Part shown: positions 1 to 14,808 of the stretch, in pieces
Position numbering within the stretch: the stretch's first letter is position 1
Layout of the letters: every line of letters starts with the position of its first letter
Notes under the pieces: generated by a model
What the model was told of the DNA's origin: nothing
Seen by the model: the letters and a program-made list of their open reading frames with translations, nothing else
Databases searched by the model: none
Position numbers and translations under genes: made by a program
DNA from: Zonotrichia leucophrys gambelii
Lineage: Eukaryota > Chordata > Aves > Passeriformes > Passerellidae
Direction of reading: 5' to 3'
NCBI RefSeq assembly: GCF_028769735.1
Contig: NC_088172.1
Span: 69,402,631-69,466,630, forward strand
Length of the DNA stretch: 64,000 bases

Positions 1-3000
1 TATCCAGTAGGACTTACAAGTTCAGATTTGATGCCACACCTGACCAGGCTGTGAGCTTTCTAACTAACAGCCAAATTCTCACCCAGTGAGGTCAGCTAAG
101 AGATGATGAGCAAACAAACAAGCTGAAGTTCTCTCTGAATGAGAGAAGACACTTTTTTCCTTTTTATTTTTTTTTTTTTTACGTTTTCTTATTTACATAT
201 ACTCCTTTTCAAATGCCTCAACAGTTCAAGGAAATCTTCTTCTATTTTTTCTACTCCTTTTTCTTTATTTTTATAAGTGTGGCAACTGTGCTGTATTGAT
301 GATAGAGATTGCAGCAATCTTAAGTACAAAGGGAAGCTTTCTCTTGCCTCTCCCATTCAGTGTTATAGGACAGGTCTAATATAGAGAGGGTTTTAGTTTG
401 CACTACTGTATTGTTTGCTGTGTTCTATGTGGAGCACTGCTGGAGGCAGGTAGTGCATTGGTGAGGTAATTCCTCAGTTTCCAAGGGGCCAATTTTTCAT
501 GCTGCAGTTAAAAACTCATTGTGCCTTATATTATACACAGTTGTTAAAAGAGAAACAAGTGAACAGCAGGGACCCAGCACAAGATGAATAATAAAACAGA
601 AAGCAAAGTAAAGATTGCAAACTCAAAGGAAATTGCCTAGAAGACAAATCTGTAAAATCAATATAGCTGTATCAATTGACAGTAGCTCACAGTAGTTCGG
701 TGTCTACATTAGTCAAACTAAACAAAAACCACATTTATTTGCATTGAACAGTCTTTAAACTGAGCCCAAAGTAAAGTTTATGCAAGAATGGTGCACAGCT
801 AGCTCTAACCTCTTGAAAGTTAGACAAATCAGGGATTTGTGTAGCTGGGAGAGGAAAGGCGCCTGGTCACAGGTAGCACAATTGTGGATGCTGCTTTTTG
901 TAGCGCTCTTCCTTGATAACTTCCTCTGAGTCTTTAGAGGGCTGCCTTGGCGTCAAGATCACAAATGAGAGCTGCCACCCCTGCTATTCAAAATCCACAT
1001 CTTACACCCCTAGTGGGGCATTAAATCATCCTGTGCTGCCTCTTCTGAGAGATGGTTGCTGATTCTCACCTTGTTAATGAAATGCAATACAAAGGGGCAG
1101 TAGTCAATTCCTGATCACTGGTCTTTCAAAATGCACATTTTCAACCTTTTCCTGATTTTAACTCCATAACAAACAAGGTTGAGTTTGTTCCAAAAAGTTT
1201 TTTTCAAAGCAAATTTATTAAGCTTTAGCTCAGAGGTGGTATATTGGAAATAACCCAAATTAACTACATTTGTTGGCTAATGTAGCTGTACTTTTCCTTA
1301 GGCAATTTTGATTAAGAGAACATAAAAATTAGTGATACTTCCAGTTTAAGGAATTGCATCTTCTTTAGGTAACACTTAACAGTTATTTTCAATCCATTTA
1401 TTTTTGACATTCTTTCAGCCAGCCTTTTCCTATACATAATGCATGAGAAGAATATTTAAAGTATGCTTGTGTTTTGACACTAATGAACAGTGCTCAATAG
1501 TATATGTATTTTGTAGCAGCTAAAGCCACAGGAAGGAATAATGGTTTTGGGAAGAGGTGCATGTACAGGATATAAATGTCTGAGTCACAAGGGCTCTATT
1601 GCTACTAGAAATCATGTCTTGGAAATTCTATAACAAATTTAAAATTCAACATTACAACTTAATCACGCTATTCTACAATTCTTTATTTATTGTACTATAT
1701 GTAACGGTTAGTACCTTGAAAGTGTTTTGAAATCTGCAGTTTTTTTAAAAGGTGCTGTTTCTTACTATACCTCTGAATCTCTACATCTGCTGCCAGAGGA
1801 AGGATTGTCTTTCACTTGAGACCTCAGTCAAGAAAAGCAGTCATTGACAACTGCACCTGTCATTTCAAATTTCCTTACCCTCAAAGGTGAAAACTAGATG
1901 TTTTAGAGGTCTTCAAGGTATAAAGCATTAGGAAACAGGTCTCAAAAATAATTTATCCACTTTTAGAGGGTGGATTATTTGAGTAAGCATGTTGGACTTC
2001 TCTATGTATTATTTTAGATGAGTAGAAAATGGAAACATCTGTGTGTCTTCTTCATAAACTGAGGGCAGAAAAACTTAAGGTTTTTGAAGGTAGAGCAGTA
2101 TGATTCAAGGATTAAGATTTCTTTTTCCATGATCAGAATTCATTAATTACTAATGAACTGGATTACTAGGTCATTGCTTTGTCTTTGGAAAGGATTTCTT
2201 CACATTTTTTGTTATGCAAAGATCATTCACAAGATACTCTCTTTTTTTTTTTTTTCACACTTTTGTCCCTTTTTTACTGTAAGAGGAATAAAACAATGGC
2301 ACAGTCTTCCTGCATGTTCTTGCCCTTGACAGTTTAATCAGGGAAAATGTATTTCAGCCATTTGACATTTATTTATGGTAATGAAATTGATTCAGATTAT
2401 GTAACTTCCCAAAGCTCTTGGAGGTAATGTGCTTTCAGCTTTTATATGTAGTAAATTTAAGTGGACAACTGGGGGAAGTAATATTAGCAAGACAGAAAGA
2501 ATGTCATGGACTTAGCTTGCAGAAGTATAACTACAAAATAGAAATGATAAAGCAGCAAAACATGCCACAAAGTTGCAAGTTTGTAAAACTCATTCATACT
2601 ATAATTCAGTAAGTCTCATTTATTCTAGAATCCCTTTTCCAATCCTGTTCTTGGTTATGCTCTATTAACTCTTATGAGAGGTCTCATACTCCACCAGTTA
2701 CTATTTCTTTTGGATAAGATGCTTGTGTGAGATGACACAGCATATTCAGTAAAGACTGTTAATTCTGTGTGCAATCTAATCTAAAATAATGGAGAAAGAT
2801 CATAAATAAACACTAATGTTTTAAGAGTTCAGTGAACTGATTAATATCCCTATGCTTTGCAACTTTGTTTGTTTAATATTACTTGTGTATGTTGAACATT
2901 ACTGGAACTTTTCTGATAAAAATCTGCACAGTCAAAAATACTGAGGTGCATCCCAGGTTTTCAGAATTTGCTCCAGCTGTCAGGTACCACTGTGAGTTGT

Positions 3001-4396
3001 AGCATTCCTATTAACAGCCTGACAGGCCAGCATCAGGATTGGTGTCTGACATTCAAATGCATAAATACTTGCACAGTTCTGCTCTGTTCTGAACTTTGTC
3101 CTTCTGACCTGCTATGTTCGGCTCTTCTGCTTTATATTCTTTCTTCCTAGGTAACTAGGGACACTTTGGACAAAACCTGTTCATAAAGCACCTGCCAAAA
3201 GCAGTGATGGCTCTGACTTTAATGAAATTCCTTCAACAGTCCTTCAGCAAAGTAACCTCTTCTCTTGTTCAGCTTCCTTATGTGGACTCAACTGCTCATG
3301 CAGAGCTTAGCCATGGCTTTCCAGCACACTCAGTGAGGGAATTAGCATTCAGTTGTATGGTGCACTGTGGCCATTAGCAGTTTTTAATGCAAAGAAAACT
3401 CCACTTCGTTCCAATACTGTCATTAGTCATGTTTATTTCTGTCCTGTGCAATAACCAGTGAAAACTGGGACCTGCCATGCTGGCCCCTGCAGAGGAGAGC
3501 AGCAAACAGGGCCTCCACATTGTGACCTGAACAGATCCAAATTGGGGCAAAAAAGGAAGTCAGAGGACACATAAGCAGCACAAACAGTGCAGTCAAATCC
3601 AGAAGATTGGATTTGAATCTGGATGGATTAAAAGGAAAAGACACAGCTAAGTGAGCAGCCTGAAAGAAAAGTATATGATGGCAAAAGATGACTCTAACAC
3701 TGTAAGACCAACAGTTACAAAAGCCTTGGAGGGGACGAGGGAAGAAGCAGCATATACCTGCCAGTACATGGGAAATAATTCAAACTTTAGTATTCTGATA
3801 GGGGAATAAACTTAAGGATCAGAAATATACCATCATAAATATCTTACATAACACAAGCCATATTGAATCTCCTTCCATAATCCCTTCCTCAGAAGAGAAA
3901 GAAATAGCAATGCAAATAGAAAAAAACCTAGAGGGCCGTGAATACATAATTTTGAATTTTCATTAATCTTTTTTTCTGCTCTTGTTTCTAAATTTTTTAT
4001 TTTAGTTACATCAAAATGTAACCAATTTTTAAATAAATTCATTAACTCTACTCCCCCCCTAGCTTTTATTTTTATTTTTCTTTATTTTTTCTCCTTCTAA
4101 GAAGGTCCAAGAATTAAGGGAATTTCACATGTTATGTAGAGAGAGCCCTTTACTCATGATACCTCTACATATTACTAACCTGGAAGAACTGGAACTTTCA
4201 GAAGAGATTTTGTTTCTGCATTTCATGTTTGGGAGATATTTGCAGGCAGACTGGAATTTTGATTGCTGATCCATATTGAATCTGATGACATTTTAAAATT
4301 TCTTGTCACTGTTTGTCTAATCAATATTACACACCACGTCTGAAGCTTTGTGGTTTGAGAATTTGCATAACTAAGCAGTCTTTGAATATAACTGCA

Positions 4397-4422
4397 ATAT
4401 ATATATATATTTTTTTTTTTTT
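4397..4422. repeat. (AT)n plus poly-T microsatellite
   Basis: About seven AT units run directly into a 13-base T tract. Simple repeat only. Confidence 0.85.
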
Positions 4423-7400
4423 CAATCAAGAACAAGTGTGTAATGCAGATATTCTCTTCAGTTGGATTGAACTAAGATTGCCCTGCTGGTTTTTTTCCAC
4501 TGGGTGAATGTTATAGCAGCACATCTCAGTGTTATATGAGCCATTATGAATGTCTGGGAACAGAATATCTCAGTCATTTATCATTATGAAATTATTTGAC
4601 TTCCTCATTGACAGGGGAAGGTGCAGGAAGGACAGAAATGCCTTTATTTTGCCAATTATTTATTTGAAGGATATTTCAGTTGATGTCGTAGGATCTTCCT
4701 TTATCACTTCATGAACACACATCAGCCATAAGATCCTAAATGTGCTTTGCACCATGGAAACCTCCTTGCTGAGAATTCTTTGCTCCAGTACAGATGTGCT
4801 TGTTACTTTAATGTGTGGCATTCTAATCAGCTCTTTTCAGTCCCTGTTAAAAGTCCATAATGCGAATTTGTTTGATTAATTTTGAAAGAGCCCATCCAGA
4901 TCATCCCATTAAGTTAATGCTACTGATTTTTAACAGATGTTTAAAATAGAAAATGCTACTAAGGGGAATAGTGCAAGAATTGTAATAGTCTTTTAGAAGC
5001 TGAATTTTAGTTACAATAGGCTAAACAATTTTAAAGCTTCATTCTATAGGTACTCTAATAAAGGGCTATGAACTGTGGATTTAGCTAAAATGATAATAGT
5101 TTGTTTTTAGCTAATATCTAGAGGGTCTCATTTGTTGTGTGAGCTATTCAAATCTCTCAGCACTTTCAAAGGAAAGTCTGAGGCACCTCGATCACTTGCT
5201 GCAAATGTCACTCTGATAATGGCTGAGGACCTCTCTTTAAAAAGCTCCAAGTGAAAATATTTCAAGGGCTGCCACGTGGATAATTGTTGATACATCCTGA
5301 GGGCAAAATGTGGGAATGGTATCAAAAACAGCTGATCAATTCAGCAGCAGTAGCATCACAATACTTTCTGATTGTGATGTAGGGTTTAAATCCACTCAGA
5401 TTTTGTATCCATACAGGATTAGAGTATTGTTCTATACAAGAGAGATAAGGATTTGAAAGAGTTGGAAGATGGTAATAGTAATGAAAGGGAAAGTAATTTA
5501 CACCACACTGCTTAGGGTGATCAAATACAGAGCTATTAGAAAGAACATTTTGGTAAAAGGCATGCGCACAAGCTACTTTCCATTATGTCAGGAATAAAAA
5601 AGAGTGAAAGGAATATTGTCCAGTTATTTTCTATTCTTTTAATCCTCCTTCATTTTTCTGTTTGAAACATTAAAATAGTGCAGTTTTAAGTTTTTGTTCC
5701 TGTTAAGCTGAAAAGTCACAGTGCAGCAATTGAATAGTGAAGAGTGGAGTTGAGATGGAAGGAGTTTTCCTCCGAATCAATGTGGTCATTGATAATACAG
5801 AAAGTCAGTTCACTTCTTAACATACTGGCATTTCATGGCAGACACAGGAAAACAGTCTGTGTATTTAGTGACTCTTCTGATCGTACAAACAAATGCTTTC
5901 TGTAGTTTTGTACCTCCTGTTTTAAATGATAATGTTGCTTACATCAGTTGGACTTTTAAATGTTCATTTTATTATTTTGCTAAATGCAATTGATACAAAT
6001 AATTGGCTACTGTGGCAAGATTATGCCATAAGCACATTATTGTAAATACAAGTATTTAATAACAGGCAGGAGCACATGAGCCCTTTAAAAGCATTTTCTG
6101 TTTTTGTGGGACTGTTCACAAAGATATTACAGTTACTAAAAGAGAAAAAAAATATGCAATATATCTTGCATCAAAATACTTGTTTGTAAAATTAATTTTA
6201 TTTAAAATATTTTATTTTCACTGCTTTGTTGAGCCCTTAGACCCCTTCATAAAGGATTAGAAACTCAGGCCTGTGAATGGATAATGTTGCTGGTCTATAG
6301 GCCTCTAATTTTAAAACTGTTGGCTTTAGCCTCCTGTAAGAGGGTTGCCTTCCTCTTTTAAAACAATAATCTGTTTGGACAGTTTAAATTCTAGCATTTG
6401 GCCACAGAGGAGGAAGAAAATCAGGATTTCCTTGGAGAAAATTGTAGAGGGCTTTCCTTGTTGGAAATACTTCTGTGGGCCCCAGAAAAAAAATGAAGTC
6501 CAGAATAGCTTTTGGACTAACCAGCTAACAAATTGATCCAACAGTTAGAAGCATAAAGATTCTACATGACAAAACCTTACAGAGTTTCGCCACGTAGTGT
6601 GCATCTGAAAGTTAATGAGCTGATTGTATTTCCTTTTATACTGTCTTTTCCAACTCATATTGCCCAGGCACAATCAAGTTTTACTACTTCCTCTGCTTTC
6701 ATGACTTTAGGCCTCATCCATATTAATGACAGGATTGTGTAAAGATAGAGACATTGTTAAACTGAATCTGCAGTGTTTGTGGGGTATTTTTTCCAATGGT
6801 CTTCTCACTGTCAGCTTGAAAGTTATGGCATTGTAAAGGTGCATCTATTACTCTGAATCGCTAATACAGCTCCCATGCTTCTATGTACACACAGACTGCT
6901 TTCTTTTAATAGTAATCAAAGGTTTGTGCCAACCGTCTGATGAGAAAATTCTCTGTTTCTGAAGGAAAATATATTGGTTACCAGATTGGCTGTTGCTTAC
7001 AATTGCCAGAATCTCACCTGAGAGTAGGTCTGGGTTTGGCTGGGATAAGCTGCTCAAAGTTGAAGTGACCCCTGCTGCCTTGAGCTCTGCCAAAAGTCTA
7101 ACCTGTACTCAAAACTCTGTAGAACAGTAATGAAGAGCTTATAACACATGGTGTGTGCCTTCTTCTCTGTGTCATCCTAGTTCTGACTCTGTATCTCCCG
7201 ATTTCTCAATGATGGTTTGAGATTAGCTGGAGCAGACTGGTGTAAAGTTTTTGTTCTGATACTATAAACAGTGTGTGTACCTCTTGAAGGACAAAATGTA
7301 TCTAATTTCAGTCCTGAATTCTAGGTAGTCTTTCAGGGCCGGTGCACAGATGGGATTTATCAACAGTCTGATGGCAACATGGCTGTGGTTTGTGGGCCCT

Positions 7401-9750
7401 TGTGAGGGGTGAGGGAAGGTTATGTGGCCAAATTAATTCTAAGGGCAAAGTCAAGTGATAGTTGTTAAAATGACTTTCTCCTTTCCCCTTGTTAGGAGAC
7501 ACATTTTCTTTTCCACCACATAGAGAAAGGAAAGGTTAGTCACATTCACCACACATTGAAACACTTATTTATTGAAAATAAAGATAACCCATCCTAATGC
7601 AGAAAAATAGATAATTTTCCATTTGCAATATTCCAAATGCTACTGTAGATCCCAGGAGTTCCTTGGCTCTTCCTTTTTTCCTAGTACTAATATCTTGTTT
7701 AGCAAAAGAATGTCAGGTTACTGCTTTGATTTCTGAAGGTGCTCCCTCAGCACCTATTTGTATTAGAGTATTGCAGCCTGTTTACTCATCAGTTCTCTTC
7801 TTCAAGAAATTGAGTCCATTTAAGCAACAATGAGATTTTGCTCTCATAAGAGGTTCAGCAGAGTGACATAATGATAGATAATATCATATACAGTACATAA
7901 TTTTATGTAAAGCATATAAAGCTACCTAATCTATTAAATAATAGTGTTAATATGAATAAGATAAAAAAGTTAAGCATATGAAGTCCAAATTATTTATAAA
8001 TTGGTAACTGCATCAAATATTATGTGTAAATCATGTCCTTTCCTTAGGCTTGTTGCTATTTTGTAAATTACTTCTCTGTAACAATATATGAACAAATGAA
8101 TTTAACTTCACCTTTTGTGTAACAGCACAACAGTTTCATTAATTCATGAGTAAGAGGTGCAATTTTGCAGTAACGGAGGTACAACACACATGGGAAGACA
8201 AAAAATAAGAAGGTTTTTTTTAACCCTGGAGTGGGAAAAGATTGAGACAGACAAGCAGAAACATCTATTGAGCTCTTCTCTAGTCTTTTTCTTGATTTTT
8301 CTCTGCTACTTTTACTTGTTTTTACTTCTGCCCTTATGATACTGTCTGCTTCCAGATTTGTTAACCATTTGTCTGATTCCCTGATGATCTATGATCTGTT
8401 TGGGTCTTGTGAAAGGCTAGTGAGTGAGAGCGTTTTCTAAATAACAGCAGAATAATGTGGGGATGGGATCCTTTCTCTCTGTTCTTTTTCTGACAGTCTG
8501 CTGACAGGCTGGAACTTGGTTTCTTTTAGATGAATATTTTTCTTTGTCATTGCTCTGAAAAAACAGATCTGAAACGATGTATTGCAGATATTTGTCTATT
8601 TGTCTTCACATCTGAATTCATGAACCCACTAATTTTAGTTTTAAAAGCTGCAGATCTTACCAGGTGCACTTACCTCTGACATTCTCATTCTCATTTTTAA
8701 TTGTCTGACTCCTTCACCTTTACCAGAGCCCAGTTTTTCCCCATTTCCTCCAAGAGCTCTCTTGAATTGAACAATGGAGGAGCTAATTAGGTTAATTCAT
8801 TATTACTTGCAAGACCTTTTTGTTTACTCGCTAAACGGGCAATTGTAACTCAAAGCCCCTCTGGCCAAGTATCTTCAAACAGAATAAAGAGGAAAAGGCT
8901 TTCATGGAGTAAAGGAAAGGAGGGTTGTACCAGCTGTATGCTGGCAGGAACTCAGAGAAGGACTCCACTCTCACCTCTTCTCTCTCTGGGTTTTCAAGCT
9001 GTTTTATGACAGAAAATGGCCTGCCAGTTGCTATCCCACCCCTGTAGTAAACTTAAAAAGCACGCAGAATGGTGGTAAGTGCACACATCAGCTGTGGACA
9101 AGGATTAGGACATTAGATATCCACTGTTCTGACTCAAAATGAGACCCAGTGTCTGCAGCATAGAAGGTGCCAGAAGACATGAAGCGGCCTCTTAATCATA
9201 CCTTGATGTTTCCAGCTGAAAACACCCAGTGGAGGTAAATATGGTTTGAAACAAAGCTCCAGCAGCTGTGAATTGCTCAATTCATCTCAGTGTTCTCCTC
9301 TCTTTGAGCTCTTTTGACCCTACAGTACTGCCAAGTGTGCCTATTATTTAGTGTGAAATCTTTTACCTTACCTGTATTTATTTATTGATAGCCCCCTGAA
9401 TAGTACCAAAGCAAAATCTGTGTTATCCTTGAGCTGAGGATCTCTCTGACTCAGATAAACCAAATCTTAAAGCTAACTTGACCCTTTACACCTTGAGAGG
9501 CAGAAAATATAATGGTATGAGTTAGGGATTTTCAGAGTAATTCCAAATTGAAGAGCATCTTTTATACAATTAGCAAATCCCCTTAACTGGAGAAGAGTTA
9601 CTAAGTCTTTGCAGTACCTTTCAGGTTCAATTCTACAAAACTATGCATGATATCTAAGTTCACTTCATTTAACTCTCTTTCTAGTGACAGAAAGCATGAG
9701 GGAAATGTTCTGTGTTCTCCCAAACTGTACAGTGGGAACTATCAAGGGGT

Positions 9751-9777
9751 CTTTCTCTCTCTCTCTCTTTTCTTTTT
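9751..9777. repeat. Polypyrimidine (CT)n tract
   Basis: A CT-dinucleotide run is followed by a T-rich tail. It is a simple microsatellite, possibly length-variable. Confidence 0.85.
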
Positions 9778-12700
9778 ATTTTCCCCTTTTATTCTTTTTT
9801 TGGCATACTGAGTCAAACTAAAGTTCTTATCTCTCATGATGTTCTCCTATGCAACTGGGCACATTTTTCCCTCAAGGAACAGTAAGAGAAAAGACTATGA
9901 CAAAATCATATCAGGATGTGAGAGCAAGCCTAAAGTAGTGCCTCCTCCTCCTCTACAGCTTTCCATCTGTGGCTGGAAGATGGTTCTCCAGCCATCTGCA
10001 TCTTAGGACACCCTGACTAGGGAATCTGCTTTCACTTCACTTTGCATCTGCCATTGTTATGAAAATGAAAATGGAATTGCACTGAATTTGGAAGCTGAGG
10101 TTTTGTGCTTTGCTTTAGTTGTTTTTCTTTTGGCCTTCTGACCTTTTCTGAAGAAAGATACTCCAGAAGTGTTAGCTGGTCTAGAAGCTAGTAATTGAAA
10201 ATGTGAGTGTGAGCGTAGATATAGGGGTCTTTTTTAAGTGTTGTATCTGTGAACCAAAAATACAATATCATCATGTAGTATTAGATGAAAATTGTCGACA
10301 TTTTGGTACTTCCCATGGCAGATTTTTCTGAGGCAATTGCTTGGGTCATCAAACTAAGACTTTTTTTAGTGCAGTGTCAAATTTAAATATGTTATTTTAA
10401 AAGTCAGTGTTTTGCCTCTTGCTTTTTGCCTGTGTCTTGCTGTGGTAAAGGACAAATATCTCTTGATAAAGAGCAGAGTTGTAAATGATAAGATGGTGTC
10501 TGAAGATGACAGCCTTCACTCATTGTAATTATGTGTAAAGGAGTACTGTTATTGTCTTAAGTGCTGCTGTCATGTTCAGTTCCTGCTCTCGGAGAAATTT
10601 CTGCTCCTTTCAGAGCAACAGACTGACTCAAGGAGTCAGTTTTGTACTGTGAAAATGGGTGTGAGCTGTGACATTCTATGGTTCTCTCCAGTTTTTTTCT
10701 TTGGTCATTAGAAGTTGAAAAGCTTGTTATTGGGGTCCTCCTCAAGTGTGCTTTCAGAGACCTGCTCACTAGATAGATGACAGGCTGCCAGTTTCCTGAA
10801 CCCTGTTGGACGTTATGAATCTGCTCCATTGACTGAATGGCATGGGAAACATTCTGGGCTTGTAATGATGAAATATCATGAATATTCATGGACTAAGGTT
10901 GTATGGTTTAGCTACCTTTACCCTAATGCAAGAGCAGAGGGAGTAGGCAATTACCTGCCTGGCAGCTGCCAATCTGTCTGTTCCTTGTCAGCTTTTCCTG
11001 TGGAAACTTGTCCCATACCCTAAAATTACATCTGCATGAGGCACATTACTGCAATTTCCAAAAGGAGTACATGCTCAGTGGCCAAAGTGAAATAAGAGTG
11101 TTTATAGATCTGCTGTACCTTCATGGTGTGGCTTAGTGGGATTCATCATTTGCCTAGATAAGCCTGCACAGGCATTTTTAACCTTCTGACAATTAAGAGG
11201 AGAGAACTAAATTTATCTGTTGTTTAATGGAGAAGATTCCCTGTGCTAGAGCCTGCTTCTAGTTATAACTGGTTTTGATTTTTATGCTGCAGGTTTCAGT
11301 CCCTAGAGCAATAAAATGTTACTCTTTATTTCCCTTAGGAAATAAAGTATCCCACCCACAGCCAAGAAGCTGTGTAAGTGGCACATAAATTTGTGTGGTG
11401 CCTGGTTTTCCTAATGGGCTTGGTTCCACTGACTACACACATCATGTCATTAGAATGCTTTCTGTAACCCACTGTCTTGAATCTTTTCCAGATAATGCAA
11501 GGAACACAAAGCTGTATGTCTTATCACTAATGATGGGTACCCAGTGATGTCCCTGAGTCCATTTCCAGGTCACCTGTCATGCTTTTTTCGCATGAGGTCT
11601 AGTGAAAACAGTATACTATTTTGCTTTCCTGATTCAGGAAAAAAATCTGGCATGCAGCATACTGATTTATTAATAAGGTTATCTCATTCTGCTTTAAAGT
11701 AATACTGATTACTGCTACTATTAGGAGTCCTCTCTGCCTCTTCTAGAATCCCTCCTTTTTCACCATAGTGTCCTCAGCATTGTTCCTTGGGATCTGTTAG
11801 CTAGCAGTGTCACTCAAAGGACCTCATTTCAGAAAAATTTATATGTATGATTGAGGTCAGATTCATGATTCAGCTGTATCTGGAAGATTATTTAAAAAAA
11901 AAAAAAGAAAATGGTACCGAAAATCATGCATAACAACACAAAAATGCTTTTTTAAATTAATGCATCACTGGTTATTATTAACAAGATCATTCAGAACTGG
12001 ATACAGACCCAGAATTATGGCAGGGATGTCAATTTTTCTGGACTGGTTTATTTGTCATGTTTGATGCCTGTTAACAAATGTCTTAAAAATGTTTTAAGTA
12101 AATAAATGTAGGGAACCAAGGAAAGCAAATGGAATTTCTGCATTTCAAATTAAAAGCATTAGCCAACGCATTGGCAAAACAATATTGTTTCAGTTACTCC
12201 TAAGATCACTTTAAATCTTCTATCTTTTGTAGTCATTTAAGACTCCTTTTTATAAATTGCCTTTAGCCCTTTTTATTAGCTTTGGCTATAGCTGTTGGCT
12301 CTGTTAATGAATTTTATTTGTTTCTGCTTGTGTCCCAAAACCAAATTACTGTAACTAATGTACCACTGTAACTTTTCATAACTGTCTGTTCCTGAAAGGA
12401 AAAAGCAAGTTCATCAAGTCAAAATATTAACACTTTTATGTCCTATTAAATAACAACCCAAAGAAAATTGTGCTGGTGTCTACAGGACTCAGCATTAAAC
12501 CTATGAAATTTAATGTACTGTAGCAGATTGAGATTTGACACAATTTCCCTCTGTGGAAATTGTCTTCCCTGTCATAATACCCATACTAAACAGCAGAACT
12601 GGGATAAACCACAACAGGAATGAGCCCCATTTGGAGCATATGTCACTGTTCCAGCAAGTCAAGTTTAGTAGCAGGTTTTTAAAATAGTCTAGACTGTGCC

Positions 12701-14171
12701 CAGAAAACTTTAGGGCTGTCTATGTGGTTATGGAAATTTTGCAATTCCTTCATGTTTAACAAGCTGTCTCATGTATTTTTCATTCATGAAGCTCTTTGGC
12801 TTTCCACATAAATAGACTTACTGAAGTATTAGGGAAATAATGAATGGTTGTTCCATCAGCTTTGAGTGAATATGCAGGTGTTACAGTAATTGATGAAGAA
12901 AGAAAATGGCTTTCCAGCTCATGCAGCAGTGAAAAATGTGATTGTACACAAGAGCATTGCAGAAATTAGAGTAAACACAGCAAATGTTTGATTAAAATTC
13001 TATTTTCTCCAACCAAATCAACCAAATCAATATGTTCCATGCCAATTTTTTTTTCCCAGTGAGTGTATTTCTCTAGCTCTGATTATGCTGGGCAATAGCA
13101 CTGAGAAGACTTAACTCAAAGTCATCTACGAGCTTATAATCTAAATCACTGAAAGAGGTTATATTGTTTTAGGCTTTACAGTATATAACATTGCTTCCCA
13201 TAAATTTTGAAGAAATGCTTTTAGAAATGCATTCTTACATGTCACTGCAGTACAGACTGCAGCACAGGAGAGAGCCAGAAGTCTGTGACATGCAAACAAG
13301 GCAGAAATTGCTGCAGATTTGAGGAGAGTAAAAAGTAAACACAGTCCATGAATAGTGAAGAGTGATATTGCTTATGTATGAAGGCTACTGTGAATACTTG
13401 GAGCAAACTTACCCAACTACTTATGTATAAGACACAATTGTTTGGTATTTTATGTCTTGCATTTTGTCTTCCTTTACCTTTCATCTACTTTCAGGCCTTC
13501 CAAATCATGACAAGTATGTTTGGAGGCAGTGGCTCCTTACTGGACCCGCTTTCTTCATGGAAGCACATTAAAGAGAGCAAATTCTAAACTTAACTGAAAA
13601 CAGGGAAGAGGAAAAAAGTATACTTTAAGTTTGAATTGAATTCATTAAAGGAAAAAAATCACGTCTCAATAGCTTAAATTTGTGCCTTTGCTCTGTGTCT
13701 TTGAGAATAATTTGTGTAAATAGTTTTGCAACATATTTTGTTACTTAAACTCTAAATTTGAACTTATGCAAAATATCATTATTTTTCAATTATTCATTCT
13801 ATAAGCAAATATTCAGGGATGCTTGTGTATGTACATGTATTTTATTTGTATGATATATTTTACAGATGATCTATTCGCAGTAATGACAAATTATCTAATC
13901 TAGATTGTCTGGCAGAGTCAGTGGTCAGGACCATCACTGGTGTAAAGATGATTTTTGTCTAGTTTGGATGTTAGTAGAATAGACTGCTTACCATCAGATT
14001 ATCCTGAGATTGGAAAAATATAGTTCACACTTGCTAATTTTTTGAGACTCAACTCATGTTAGGCACACTAAAATTAATGCAGAGAGCCACCCAGAAACTC
14101 AACAGGAAATGAGGAATTAATGTTCTCCATTTATAAAGCCAAAGAAGCATTTCTATAAAGTCAGATCTTGC

Positions 14172-14263
14172 TACTAATTTTTAGCCCTTTCATACCGTTT
14201 TCTTGACCTGGCACAACAAGGTCCCAGGTCAAGAAAATTATATGAAAGGGCTAAAAAATAGTA
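14172..14263. repeat. Long near-perfect inverted repeat (40-bp arms, 12-nt loop)
   Basis: The left arm at 14172-14211 and the right arm at 14224-14263 pair at 36 of 40 positions without gaps. One mismatch lies near the base and a block of three lies mid-stem. The loop is 12 nt. Arms this long are not expected by chance in 64 kb. The RNA would fold into a single long hairpin of pre-microRNA size. It could alternatively be a tiny foldback transposon (MITE) or a local inverted duplication. No clear target-site duplication was seen outside the arms. Confidence 0.9.
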
Positions 14264-14793
14264 ATTTTTAACTATTACTAACAGTATTTCTTAACTATTA
14301 AAATTACTTTTTTTTAAAAAGCTATTTTTAATCATGTCCTTTTACATGCAGTAGTGTCCAAATGAGAGATGTTTCAAAATTCATTGTCTGCTTTATTTCA
14401 TCAGTTAAAAGGAGCATGTTTACATATTCTTTCTTTCTGCATGTTTAGCTTCATTTATTACACAGTGAACTATTTAATTCAATATTCTATCAACATCCTC
14501 TGTGGATACATTGACTCTACTTATATCTTATCAAAATCTTTGGTATAGCAACATCCTACCCTACAAATACCTTGTTAGAATATCATCACTACAATTCCAC
14601 AGCAGTTCTAAGACTTTTCAGTCTGAAGGATTAGCACATAACATAACAGTGTGTTTTGTCATCTTTTAGCCAATTAAAAAAATATTTCTATTGTTTGAAC
14701 TACAAACCATGCATACTTCTGTCATACCAACCAAGTAGATTTCCAATCAGCAGAGTGTGGCAAGTCTTATTTTTCTCTGTCTCATACTAATGT

Positions 14794-14808
14794 AAAAAAA
14801 AAAAAAAA
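14794..14808. repeat. Poly-A run of 15
   Basis: Uninterrupted A15. There is no retrotransposon-like sequence before it and no flanking duplication was noticed, so it is treated as a simple tract. Confidence 0.85.

Noticed and set aside
10557..10889. 110-codon minus-strand frame
   Set aside because: No recognisable family; the length is compatible with chance among many frames in 64 kb. A weak resemblance to degraded repeat sequence could not be supported.
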